Of a DNA stretch of 12,518 nt, positions 6,768-12,518 are shown in pieces. Each line of letters begins with the position of its first letter. Positions within the stretch are counted from its first letter, which is position 1. The DNA lies in contig DEIA01000023.1 of NCBI GenBank assembly GCA_002352225.1, positions 759 to 13,276 of the forward strand, given 5' to 3'. Source of the stretch: Flammeovirgaceae bacterium UBA2786. GTDB lineage: Bacteria > Bacteroidota > Bacteroidia > Cytophagales > Cyclobacteriaceae. A model generated the notes under the pieces. The model was not told where the DNA came from. It saw nothing but the letters and a program-made list of their open reading frames with translations, and did no database searches. The position numbers and the translations under genes are program-made.

Positions 6768-7355
6768 ATGAAACGTATATTAGATACCCTGAAGCCCATC
6801 GTTTCGGCTATACTATTGATTGCTGTTTTGCAAACAACTGGCTTGCTTAGCAGTGTATCTGTATTTACCCGGCAGGCCGCCATGGAAGTTGGCTTTCTGA
6901 AAGCGTCACCTGATAATAACGACAAGCCCAGACCTGATTTCGACTATAATTTTTCAATCAAAGATTTAAACGGAAATAAAATTTCTTTCGAGCAATTTAA
7001 AGGTAAGGTAATCTTTTTAAATATGTGGGCTACCTGGTGTGGCCCCTGCCGTGCAGAAATGCCAGGCATCCAGAGTTTATACGATAAAGTGAAATCAGAC
7101 AGTATAGAATTTGTCATGCTTTCATGGGATAGCGACAGCGACAAGCCCAAGGTTGAAAAGTACGTAGAGAAGAAAAGCTTCACTTTCCCGGTTTATCAAC
7201 CATCAGGATACTTACCCGATCATTTACAAGTACCCAGCATCCCAACCACCTTCATCATTTCAAAAGCTGGTAAGGTTATACAAAAAGAAGTGGGTACACG
7301 TAATTACGACACAAAAAAAATGATACAATACCTTAAAGCCGAAGCAGCTAAATAA
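6768..7355 (+). CDS. TlpA/ResA-like membrane-anchored thioredoxin-fold protein
   Basis: A 195-residue redoxin. Residues about 8-33 (LKPIVSAILLIAVLQTTGLLSSVSVF) form an uncleaved N-terminal anchor or signal segment, so the domain should face the periplasm. The thioredoxin-like domain, about residues 55-193, has the typical TlpA opening (DFDYNFSIKDLNGNKISFEQFKGKVIFLNMWATW), the redox pair in WCGPC at Cys91/Cys94, and the cis-proline loop at Pro159 (VPSIPTTFII). Such proteins reduce disulfides in exported proteins or in cytochrome c maturation; the partner cannot be told here. The next gene, the first of the sugar operon, starts only 8 bases after its stop in the same direction, so read-through transcription is likely even though the functions look unrelated. 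Confidence 0.9.
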   Translation: MKRILDTLKPIVSAILLIAVLQTTGLLSSVSVFTRQAAMEVGFLKASPDNNDKPRPDFDYNFSIKDLNGNKISFEQFKGKVIFLNMWATWCGPCRAEMPGIQSLYDKVKSDSIEFVMLSWDSDSDKPKVEKYVEKKSFTFPVYQPSGYLPDHLQVPSIPTTFIISKAGKVIQKEVGTRNYDTKKMIQYLKAEAAK

Positions 7356-7363
7356 TTCTACTC

Positions 7364-8143
7364 ATGCCATTTGCTCTACATGATAAAGTTGCTCTGATTA
7401 CCGGTGCCGGAAGCGGCATTGGTCGGGCTATAGCCATTAAATTAGCGGAACACCACGCCCTTGTTCAGGTTCTTGATATAAACGAAGCAGCGGCTTTGCA
7501 GGTAGCAGCTGAAATAAACTCCAAAAATTTTACCGCAGCAGGTTACACCTGCAACGTTTCATCTCAGGCAGAAATGAAATCGGTAACACAGAAGATTATG
7601 GATAAGCATTCACGAGTGGATATCCTGATTAACAGTGCCGGTATTGCACATGTAGGGAAATTAGAGAACACCGTTGAGGCAGATTTCGATAAACTTTTTA
7701 CAGTAAATGTTAAAGGAGTTTATAATGCCATGCAGGCTGTTATTCCTTTTATGAAAGAACAAAAAAGCGGCACTATACTCAACCTGGCTTCCGTAGCAGC
7801 ATGGGTTGGGCTTAGCGATCGCTTTGCATACTCCATGACAAAAGGTGCCGTGGCTGCTATGACGTTATCGGTTGCAAAAGATTATGTTCAAGACGGAATA
7901 CGATGCAACAGCATTTCGCCCGGGCGCGTGCATACACCTTTTGTAGATGGCTTTTTAAAAGCAAATTATCCGGGCAAAGAAAAAGAAATGTTCGATAAGC
8001 TCTCCAAAACCCAACCGATTGGGAGAATGGCTACACCCGAAGAGATTGCAAACCTTGCGCTGTTTCTTTGTTCGGACGAAGCAGCATTTATAACGGGTAC
8101 CGATTACCCTATTGATGGTGGATTTTTAACGCTTAACACATAA
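7364..8143 (+). CDS. SDR dehydrogenase, probable 2-keto-3-deoxy-L-fuconate dehydrogenase
   Basis: A 259-residue classical short-chain dehydrogenase/reductase. The Rossmann dinucleotide motif TGAGSGIG is at residues 13-20. Asp38 at the end of beta-2 (VLDIN) predicts NAD rather than NADP. NSAG follows, and the catalytic residues are Ser143, Tyr156 and Lys160 (YSMTKG). The C-terminal GTDYPIDGGF is typical. It lies 3 bases before an FAH-family hydrolase gene. In the non-phosphorylating fucose pathway known from Xanthomonas, an NAD-dependent SDR oxidises 2-keto-3-deoxy-L-fuconate to the 2,4-diketo acid that the FAH enzyme cleaves, and this pairing is why I assign that step. The other SDR in the operon carries the features I associate with L-fucose dehydrogenase. 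SDR specificity is hard to read, so the two roles could be swapped or the substrate could be another 6-deoxy sugar acid. Confidence 0.8.
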   Translation: MPFALHDKVALITGAGSGIGRAIAIKLAEHHALVQVLDINEAAALQVAAEINSKNFTAAGYTCNVSSQAEMKSVTQKIMDKHSRVDILINSAGIAHVGKLENTVEADFDKLFTVNVKGVYNAMQAVIPFMKEQKSGTILNLASVAAWVGLSDRFAYSMTKGAVAAMTLSVAKDYVQDGIRCNSISPGRVHTPFVDGFLKANYPGKEKEMFDKLSKTQPIGRMATPEEIANLALFLCSDEAAFITGTDYPIDGGFLTLNT

Positions 8144-8146
8144 AAG

Positions 8147-8995
8147 ATGAAATTATTTCGATTTGGTGCACCCGGTAAAGAGAAACCCGGAGTTTTAGTA
8201 AATGATAAACTGTTGGATGCGTCAGGGTTTGGTGAAGATTATGGTGAAACCTTTCTGGAAACCGATGGATTAACACGCCTGGAGAAATGGGTTAAAACAA
8301 ATTTGAATGTATTACCGCAGATCAGCGCAGGCACCCGAATAGGGCCCTGTATACAACGGCCATCTAAATTAATTTGCATAGGACTAAACTACACCAAACA
8401 TGCATTTGAGTCTAAAATGCCATTACCAAGCGAACCAATTATATTCTTTAAATCAACCACTGCCCTAACCGGGCCAAACGATGGCGTGCTTATACCACGC
8501 AACAGCACCAAAACAGATTACGAAATTGAACTGGCCTTTATCATAGGTAAGAAAGCAACGTATGTAGAAGAAAAAGATGCAATGGAATATGTTGCCGGTT
8601 ATTGCCTGCATAATGATTACAGCGAACGTGCGTTTCAACTTGAGCGCAACGGACAATGGACCAAAGGCAAAGGCTGTGATACATTTGCTCCGCTAGGCCC
8701 CTACTTTGTTACCAAAGATGAAGTTGCCGATTTCAACAACCTGCACATGTGGTTAAAAGTAAACGGCAAAATGATGCAAGACAACAATACCGATGACATG
8801 ATTTTTGAAATTCCGTTCCTGGTAAGCTATATCAGCCAGTTTATGACTCTGCTTCCAGGCGATGTGATTTCTACCGGCACACCGTCTGGTGTGGGCCATG
8901 GATTTCATCCACCGGTTTATTTGAAACCAGGCGATGTAGTTGAACTTGGAATTGAAGGCCTTGGCGAACAACGGCAGGAAGTACACGGTCAATAA
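8147..8995 (+). CDS. FAH-family hydrolase, probable 2,4-diketo-3-deoxy-L-fuconate hydrolase
   Basis: A 282-residue fumarylacetoacetate-hydrolase fold protein. The N-terminal capping region (residues 1-75) is followed by the catalytic domain, which begins LICIGLNYTKHAFE and contains PIIFFKSTTALTGPND. Glu126 and Glu128 (TDYEIELAFIIG) and Asp157 (HNDYSER) are the expected metal ligands. The C-terminal core has the family's STGTPSGVGHG loop and LKPGDVVELGIEGLG. Length and motifs fit the subgroup that cleaves 2,4-diketo-3-deoxy-sugar acids to pyruvate and an alpha-hydroxy acid (L-lactate from the fuconate series). Automatic annotation often calls such proteins ureidoglycolate lyase. It sits between the SDR (3-base gap) and the lactonase gene (8-base gap), which supports the sugar-acid role. 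Confidence 0.85.
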   Translation: MKLFRFGAPGKEKPGVLVNDKLLDASGFGEDYGETFLETDGLTRLEKWVKTNLNVLPQISAGTRIGPCIQRPSKLICIGLNYTKHAFESKMPLPSEPIIFFKSTTALTGPNDGVLIPRNSTKTDYEIELAFIIGKKATYVEEKDAMEYVAGYCLHNDYSERAFQLERNGQWTKGKGCDTFAPLGPYFVTKDEVADFNNLHMWLKVNGKMMQDNNTDDMIFEIPFLVSYISQFMTLLPGDVISTGTPSGVGHGFHPPVYLKPGDVVELGIEGLGEQRQEVHGQ

Positions 8996-9003
8996 TCGCA
9001 ATC

Positions 9004-9825
9004 ATGCGTATCGATTCGCATCAGCACTTCTGGATTTACAATCCCACACGCGATAATTGGATAACCGAAGATATGAAGGTTATACAGCGTGATTTTTTAC
9101 CTGTTGATCTGGGGCCAATTCTTCATGAACACAACATACATGGCTGCGTAGCCGTACAGGCCGATCAATCCGAAACTGAAACTCAATTTCTGATTACGCA
9201 GGCAACTCAGAACTCTTTTGTGCGAGGTGTTGTAGGATGGGTTGATCTGAAATCACCCTCGCTGGAATCAAGGCTGGAGTATTTCAGATCTATACCGGTA
9301 ATTAAAGGCTTCCGCCATATTGTGCAAAGCGAAAGTACCGGGTTTATGTTGCAACGTGATTTTATTCGGGGTGTTAGACTACTAAACCAACATAAATTCA
9401 CATACGATATACTTATTAAAGAACATCAGTTGGAAGAAACTCTTGAATTCATAGAACAATTACCGGATCAGAAGTTTGTAATTAATCATATTGCCAAACC
9501 AGCAATAGGGAGCGATTTAACCTATTGGAAAAAGCATATTACCTTGATAGCCAGACATGAACAGGTGTATTGTAAAGTTTCGGGGTTAGTAACAGAAGCG
9601 AACTGGGCTTCTTGGCGTCAGGCTGATTTTACGCCTTACCTCGATATAGTGTTTGATGTTTTTGGTAGTAAAAGAGTAATGTACGGCTCAGATTGGCCAG
9701 TATGCCTGCTGGCAGCCCAATACGCACAACAACTTAACCTTATTGAACATCACATTCAATCTTTTACAACCACAGAAAAACATGCTATCATGGGTGAAAA
9801 TGCTATAAGATTTTACAATCTTTAA
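9004..9825 (+). CDS. Amidohydrolase-family lactonase, probable L-fuconolactonase
   Basis: A 273-residue metal-dependent hydrolase of the amidohydrolase superfamily, COG3618 type. The metal-binding HxH is at His6/His8 in MRIDSHQHFW, the strand histidine is at His162 (INHIAKP), and the catalytic aspartate is Asp230 in MYGSDWPV. The N-terminal DSHQHFW and C-terminal YGSDWPV signatures are typical of the group containing L-fucono- and L-rhamnono-lactonases and 2-pyrone-4,6-dicarboxylate lactonase. Directly upstream of an SDR with L-fucose dehydrogenase features (3-base gap), its expected job is to open the L-fuconolactone made by that enzyme, giving L-fuconate. Rhamnonolactone or galactonolactone is an alternative substrate. 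It acts in the cytoplasm, as no signal peptide is present. Confidence 0.85.
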   Translation: MRIDSHQHFWIYNPTRDNWITEDMKVIQRDFLPVDLGPILHEHNIHGCVAVQADQSETETQFLITQATQNSFVRGVVGWVDLKSPSLESRLEYFRSIPVIKGFRHIVQSESTGFMLQRDFIRGVRLLNQHKFTYDILIKEHQLEETLEFIEQLPDQKFVINHIAKPAIGSDLTYWKKHITLIARHEQVYCKVSGLVTEANWASWRQADFTPYLDIVFDVFGSKRVMYGSDWPVCLLAAQYAQQLNLIEHHIQSFTTTEKHAIMGENAIRFYNL

Positions 9826-9828
9826 AAA

Positions 9829-10599
9829 ATGGATCTTCATTTAAAAAATAAGGTAATTATTGTTACCGGTGGCGCACGTGGAATTGGAAAAGCAATTGCC
9901 GAACTTTTAATAGACGAGGGCGCAAAAGTGGCCATCGTAGATAAAATAACACAAGCCAATAAAACATTGCCCGATCGTAATGTAAGGGGTAATTATTTTA
10001 CGGCCGATCTTACCACATCTGAAGCATGCCGGCAAGTTGTGGAAGACATTGTTGCAGAACTAGGACCAATTGATGCGCTCGTTAACAATGCAGGATTTAA
10101 TGATAATATCGGGCTTAAAAGCGGCACACCAGAAAAATTCATAGAGTCTCTCAACAACAATGCCGGGCATTATTACTTTATGACACATTTTTGCCTGCCC
10201 TACCTGATGGAAAGACGTGGTGCAGTTGTGAATGTAGGATCCAAAACTTCTGTTACGGGTCAGGGAAACACATCGGGGTATGTAGCAGCCAAGGGCGCTA
10301 TCCTTTCGCTTACGCGCGAGTGGGCCGTTGAATTACTCCCCTACCTTATTCGTGTAAATGCGGTAATCCCGGCCGAGGTTTCAACTCCCCTGTATGAATC
10401 TTGGTTAAAAGGTTTTGCCGATCCGCAGGAAAAACTAAGGCAAGTCTCTAAAAAAATTCCATTAGAACAACGGCTAACCAAACCCGAAGAAATTGCAAAT
10501 GCTGTAGCCTTTTTATTAAGCGACCGCAGTAGCCATACCACAGGTCAATGGTTTTTTGTAGATGGCGGTTATACTCATCTGGACCGATCAATCAGTTAG
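9829..10599 (+). CDS. SDR dehydrogenase, probable L-fucose dehydrogenase
   Basis: A 256-residue classical SDR. TGGARGIG is at residues 13-20, and Asp38 at the end of beta-2 (IVDK) favours NAD. NNAG follows, with catalytic Ser138, Tyr151 and Lys155 (YVAAKG). Several stretches (LTREWAVELL, RVNAVIPAEVSTPLY, SSHTTGQWFFVDGGYTHLD) closely match what I recall of bacterial L-fucose dehydrogenases such as those of Burkholderia. That makes this the likely first catabolic enzyme, oxidising beta-L-fucose to L-fucono-1,5-lactone. It is flanked by the lactonase (3 bases) and the fucose permease (5 bases). The match is from memory and not from a search. L-galactose and D-arabinose are common side substrates of this group. 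Confidence 0.83.
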   Translation: MDLHLKNKVIIVTGGARGIGKAIAELLIDEGAKVAIVDKITQANKTLPDRNVRGNYFTADLTTSEACRQVVEDIVAELGPIDALVNNAGFNDNIGLKSGTPEKFIESLNNNAGHYYFMTHFCLPYLMERRGAVVNVGSKTSVTGQGNTSGYVAAKGAILSLTREWAVELLPYLIRVNAVIPAEVSTPLYESWLKGFADPQEKLRQVSKKIPLEQRLTKPEEIANAVAFLLSDRSSHTTGQWFFVDGGYTHLDRSIS

Positions 10600-10604
10600 A
10601 TTTC

Positions 10605-11852
10605 ATGCCAACACTTTCCAGTTCAACAACTATGAGTACATCCACAACTAAAAACTATCGGATACCATTATTATTAGTAACCAGCCTGTTCTTTCTATGG
10701 GGATTAGCTAATATTCTTAATGCTGCCCTTATTGCTCACTTTCAACCCGTGTTTGAAATTAAACGAGCTCAGGCCTTACTTATAGAAACTGCTTTTTACT
10801 TTGGGTATTTCACCATTGCTATACCAGCCGGTTTGTTTATGGAACGATATAATTATAAGAAGGGCATATTACTTGGCCTTACCTTATATGCCTTCGGAGC
10901 TTTGCTTTTTATACCGGCAGCAAACACATTAACGTTTGGCTTCTTTCTTATTGCACTCTATATAATTGCAAGTGGGCTGGCCTTTCTTGAAACTGCAGCT
11001 AACCCTTATGTTACAATTTTGGGGAAACCGGAAACTTCGGTACAGCGGCTCAATTTTGCCCAATCGTTTAACGGAGTAGCATTGGTAGTAGGCCCATGGA
11101 TTGCCGGGCAGTTTATTTTTGCCGGCAACGAAGGTAGCCTGAACACGCTGGAAGAAAAGCAACAAGCTGCCGAGGCAGTAATTTTTCCATACGCATTAAT
11201 TGCCGGTGTTGTTATGGTAGTGGCATTCCTGTTTTTTCTGGTTAAAATGCCCGAACCCGTAAAAAGTTTAAAACTTAAGTTTGATGCTACCATTTTTAAG
11301 AACCAACACCTTACCCGTGCTGTAATCGCACAATTTTTTTATGTGGGGGCACAAGCTGGCATCTGGGGCATTACGCTTAACTACATTACAGAATTACTTC
11401 CGGGTGTAAGCAATGAAGTAGCATCAAAAAATTTCATGGTTATTGGCACCACATTATTTGTTGTTGGGCGGTTTGCCGGTACCTGGTTAATGACTTTTAT
11501 AAAAGATCATAAACTACTTACGTTTTATGGATTGGCCGCAGCGCTGCTTTGTCTTACGGGCGTGTGGGCCAGTGGTAAAATTGCTGTGTATGCCATATTA
11601 GGGGTTAATTTTTTTATGTCGATTATGTTTCCTACCATTTTTGCATTGGGTGTAAAGGATTTAGGCGAACAAACTAAATTAGGATCGTCCCTTATTATAA
11701 TGGCCATTGTAGGTGGGGCAATTGTTCCTCCCGTTATGGGTATTATTGCAGACGAAACTCATACTATTCAACTTGCTTTTATACTTCCAGTACTTTGTTT
11801 CTTGATTGTAGCTTACTATGGGTGGAGCGGGTATAAAACAAAGTCGACATGA
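10605..11852 (+). CDS. fucP: FucP-type MFS sugar permease (L-fucose:proton symporter family)
   Basis: A 415-residue major facilitator protein, similar in length to E. coli FucP (438), with about 12 hydrophobic segments. The frame is open back to 10548, but that would overlap the SDR gene by 52 bases and add a non-hydrophobic leader; ATG 10605, 5 bases after the SDR stop, is preferred, with ATG 10632 also possible. FucP signatures are clear: LFFLWGLANILN, ETAFYFGYF-IPAGLFMERYNYKKGI, FLETAANPYVTILG, RLNFAQSFNG, AQFFYVGAQAGIWG, FPTIFALGVKDLG and GGAIVPPVMGI. Glu129 matches E. coli Glu135, but the position of Asp46 is Ala40, with exactly the same 89-residue spacing; both acidic residues matter for proton coupling in E. 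coli. It should bring L-fucose across the inner membrane. Its stop overlaps the mutarotase start (ATGA). Confidence 0.88.
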   Translation: MPTLSSSTTMSTSTTKNYRIPLLLVTSLFFLWGLANILNAALIAHFQPVFEIKRAQALLIETAFYFGYFTIAIPAGLFMERYNYKKGILLGLTLYAFGALLFIPAANTLTFGFFLIALYIIASGLAFLETAANPYVTILGKPETSVQRLNFAQSFNGVALVVGPWIAGQFIFAGNEGSLNTLEEKQQAAEAVIFPYALIAGVVMVVAFLFFLVKMPEPVKSLKLKFDATIFKNQHLTRAVIAQFFYVGAQAGIWGITLNYITELLPGVSNEVASKNFMVIGTTLFVVGRFAGTWLMTFIKDHKLLTFYGLAAALLCLTGVWASGKIAVYAILGVNFFMSIMFPTIFALGVKDLGEQTKLGSSLIIMAIVGGAIVPPVMGIIADETHTIQLAFILPVLCFLIVAYYGWSGYKTKST

Positions 11853-12178
11853 AGCGGTTTTGTCTGGCTCTTGATCTGAAAAATGACCCGGTTCTAATTG
11901 CTGAATACATAGCCTATCACAAAAAAATATGGCCCGAGATTGAATCCAGCATAAAAGAATCAGGCATCAGCAACATGGAAATCTATAAGACGGGCAACCG
12001 GTTGTTTATGATAATGGAAACAACCGATTCATTCTCGTTCGATGCAAAGGCTGCCGCAGATCTGAACAATCCCAAGGTACAAGAGTGGGAAGCCCTGATG
12101 TGGAAATACCAACAAGCCCTGCCCCAGGCTGAACCGGGTGAAAAATGGAAGTTGATGAATAAGATTTTTGAGTTGTAA
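11849..12178 (+). CDS. RhaM-family sugar mutarotase (L-rhamnose/L-fucose type)
   Basis: A 109-residue protein of the L-rhamnose mutarotase family, about the usual length of 104-114. It shows the conserved opening KRFCLALDLK, the active-site helix YIAYHKKIWPEI with Tyr20 and His24, the NMEIYKTGNRLFMIME strand pair, and the late WEALMWKYQQALP helix, which corresponds to the Trp-rich C-terminal part of E. coli RhaM. It interconverts the alpha and beta anomers of the pyranose so that the dehydrogenase receives the correct form. The start overlaps the permease stop by 4 bases (ATGA), implying translational coupling. The RhaM fold is unrelated to E. coli FucU, but RhaM-type mutarotases occur in non-phosphorylating fucose operons. 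The sugar is inferred from its neighbours. Confidence 0.88.
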   Translation: MKRFCLALDLKNDPVLIAEYIAYHKKIWPEIESSIKESGISNMEIYKTGNRLFMIMETTDSFSFDAKAAADLNNPKVQEWEALMWKYQQALPQAEPGEKWKLMNKIFEL

Positions 12179-12202
12179 CTTGCAGCATTTTCAAACCCCT
12201 GC

Positions 12203-12518
12203 ATGCTTAAAATAGACTCCCATACTCACATCCTGCCACAGAAATTGCCCAACTGGAGCGAGAAATTTGGGTATGGCGATTTTATCTACCTGCAACATCA
12301 CAAGCAGGGTTTTGCTAAAATGATGCGCGGCAATCAATTCTTCCGCGAAATCAAAGAGAACTGCTGGGATGCCCAGGTGCGAATTGAAGAATACGCGCAA
12401 TTTCACACGCAAGTTCAGGTGGTATGCACTATTCCGGTTATGTTCTCCTATTGGGCCAAACCGTTAGATTGTCTTGATCTTTCCCGGTATCTGAATGATC
12501 ATCTTATAGGTCTGGTAA
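12203..12518 (+). CDS. ACMSD (2-amino-3-carboxymuconate-6-semialdehyde decarboxylase), N-terminal part
   Basis: An open frame runs from ATG 12203 off the window end (105 complete codons). It begins MLKIDSHTHILP with the zinc-binding HxH at His7/His9. KFGYGDFIYLQHH, then FREIKENCWD, then VRIEEY, and finally TIPVMFSYWAKPLDCLDL follow the order and spacing of animal and bacterial ACMSD, including human ACMSD. Arg48 in FFREI corresponds to the substrate-binding arginine (human Arg47). The enzyme decarboxylates aminocarboxymuconate semialdehyde in tryptophan/3-hydroxyanthranilate breakdown, diverting it from quinolinate. It starts 24 bases after the mutarotase gene, so it may be cotranscribed with the sugar operon or be the first gene of a kynurenine cluster beyond the window. 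The remaining two thirds of the protein are outside, so intactness is unknown. Confidence 0.9.
   Translation, partial: MLKIDSHTHILPQKLPNWSEKFGYGDFIYLQHHKQGFAKMMRGNQFFREIKENCWDAQVRIEEYAQFHTQVQVVCTIPVMFSYWAKPLDCLDLSRYLNDHLIGLV

Noticed and set aside
8147..8995. FAH-family gene as 4-oxalocrotonate decarboxylase or hydratase of the kynurenine/meta-cleavage route, linked to the ACMSD gene
   Set aside because: It lies between an SDR and a sugar lactonase gene, four genes from ACMSD, and its length and STGTPSGVGHG motif fit diketo-sugar-acid hydrolases better.
8465..9401. Minus-strand open frames inside the FAH and lactonase genes
   Set aside because: They are short shadows of well-supported plus-strand genes with no motif, signal peptide or spacing to suggest expression.
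10548..10604. Longer permease start at ATG 10548, overlapping the SDR gene
   Set aside because: It adds 19 residues (MVFCRWRLYSSGP...) encoded by the out-of-frame end of the SDR gene and unlike a FucP N-terminus. ATG 10605 lies just after the SDR stop and fits operon spacing.
12191..12412. Minus-strand open frame of 73 codons at the right edge
   Set aside because: It is antisense to the ACMSD reading frame, whose match to ACMSD motifs is strong.
1..12518. Phage, insertion sequence, CRISPR, toxin-antitoxin or biosynthetic cluster
   Set aside because: No transposase, integrase, direct-repeat array, small paired toxin genes or modular synthase was found on either strand; all long frames are metabolic, signalling or envelope genes.

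Overview
The window looks like chromosomal DNA from a member of the Bacteroidota, most likely a Cytophagales-type bacterium. The reasons are an AT-leaning composition, almost no purine-rich Shine-Dalgarno sequences, a Bacteroidota-style aminotransferase, an ECF sigma gene followed by the LTxxQ protein often labelled 'sensor of ECF-type sigma factor' in this phylum, and promoter-like TTTG/TAnnTTTG elements. No mobile element, CRISPR array, tRNA or rRNA was seen. No gap between genes exceeds about 120 bases.

Left part (1-2892). The 3' end of a phosphoserine aminotransferase-like gene is followed by a compact four-gene envelope-signalling unit: an ECF sigma factor (TTG start), a small single-pass membrane protein with a very acidic outer domain (probable anti-sigma), a Spy/CpxP-like LTxxQ periplasmic protein with a basic Gln/Arg-rich tail, and an outer-membrane beta-barrel protein. 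The sigma gene and the putative anti-sigma gene are preceded by nearly identical leaders. Each contains an ECF-type promoter pattern, AAACC-N16-GTC, which suggests that the sigma factor recognises its own operon. This is the best candidate in the window for a little-described regulatory system.

Middle part (2893-7355). A secreted M1-family zinc aminopeptidase runs on the plus strand. Facing it on the minus strand is a 595-residue secreted coiled-coil protein of unknown function. Divergent from that gene is a membrane-anchored TlpA/ResA-like thioredoxin.

Right part (7364-12178). Six tightly packed plus-strand genes form a non-phosphorylating deoxysugar catabolic operon, best read as L-fucose: 2-keto-3-deoxy-L-fuconate dehydrogenase (SDR), 2,4-diketo-3-deoxy-L-fuconate hydrolase (FAH fold), L-fuconolactonase (amidohydrolase), L-fucose dehydrogenase (SDR), a FucP-type permease and a RhaM-type mutarotase. 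The order of action would be uptake, mutarotation, oxidation to the lactone, hydrolysis to L-fuconate, dehydration, oxidation, and cleavage to pyruvate plus L-lactate. The dehydratase is not in the window. The FucP homologue has Ala where E. coli FucP has the proton-coupling Asp46.

Right edge (12203-12518). The open reading frame that runs off the end is the N-terminus of 2-amino-3-carboxymuconate-6-semialdehyde decarboxylase (ACMSD) of the kynurenine pathway. It marks a change of pathway straight after the sugar operon.
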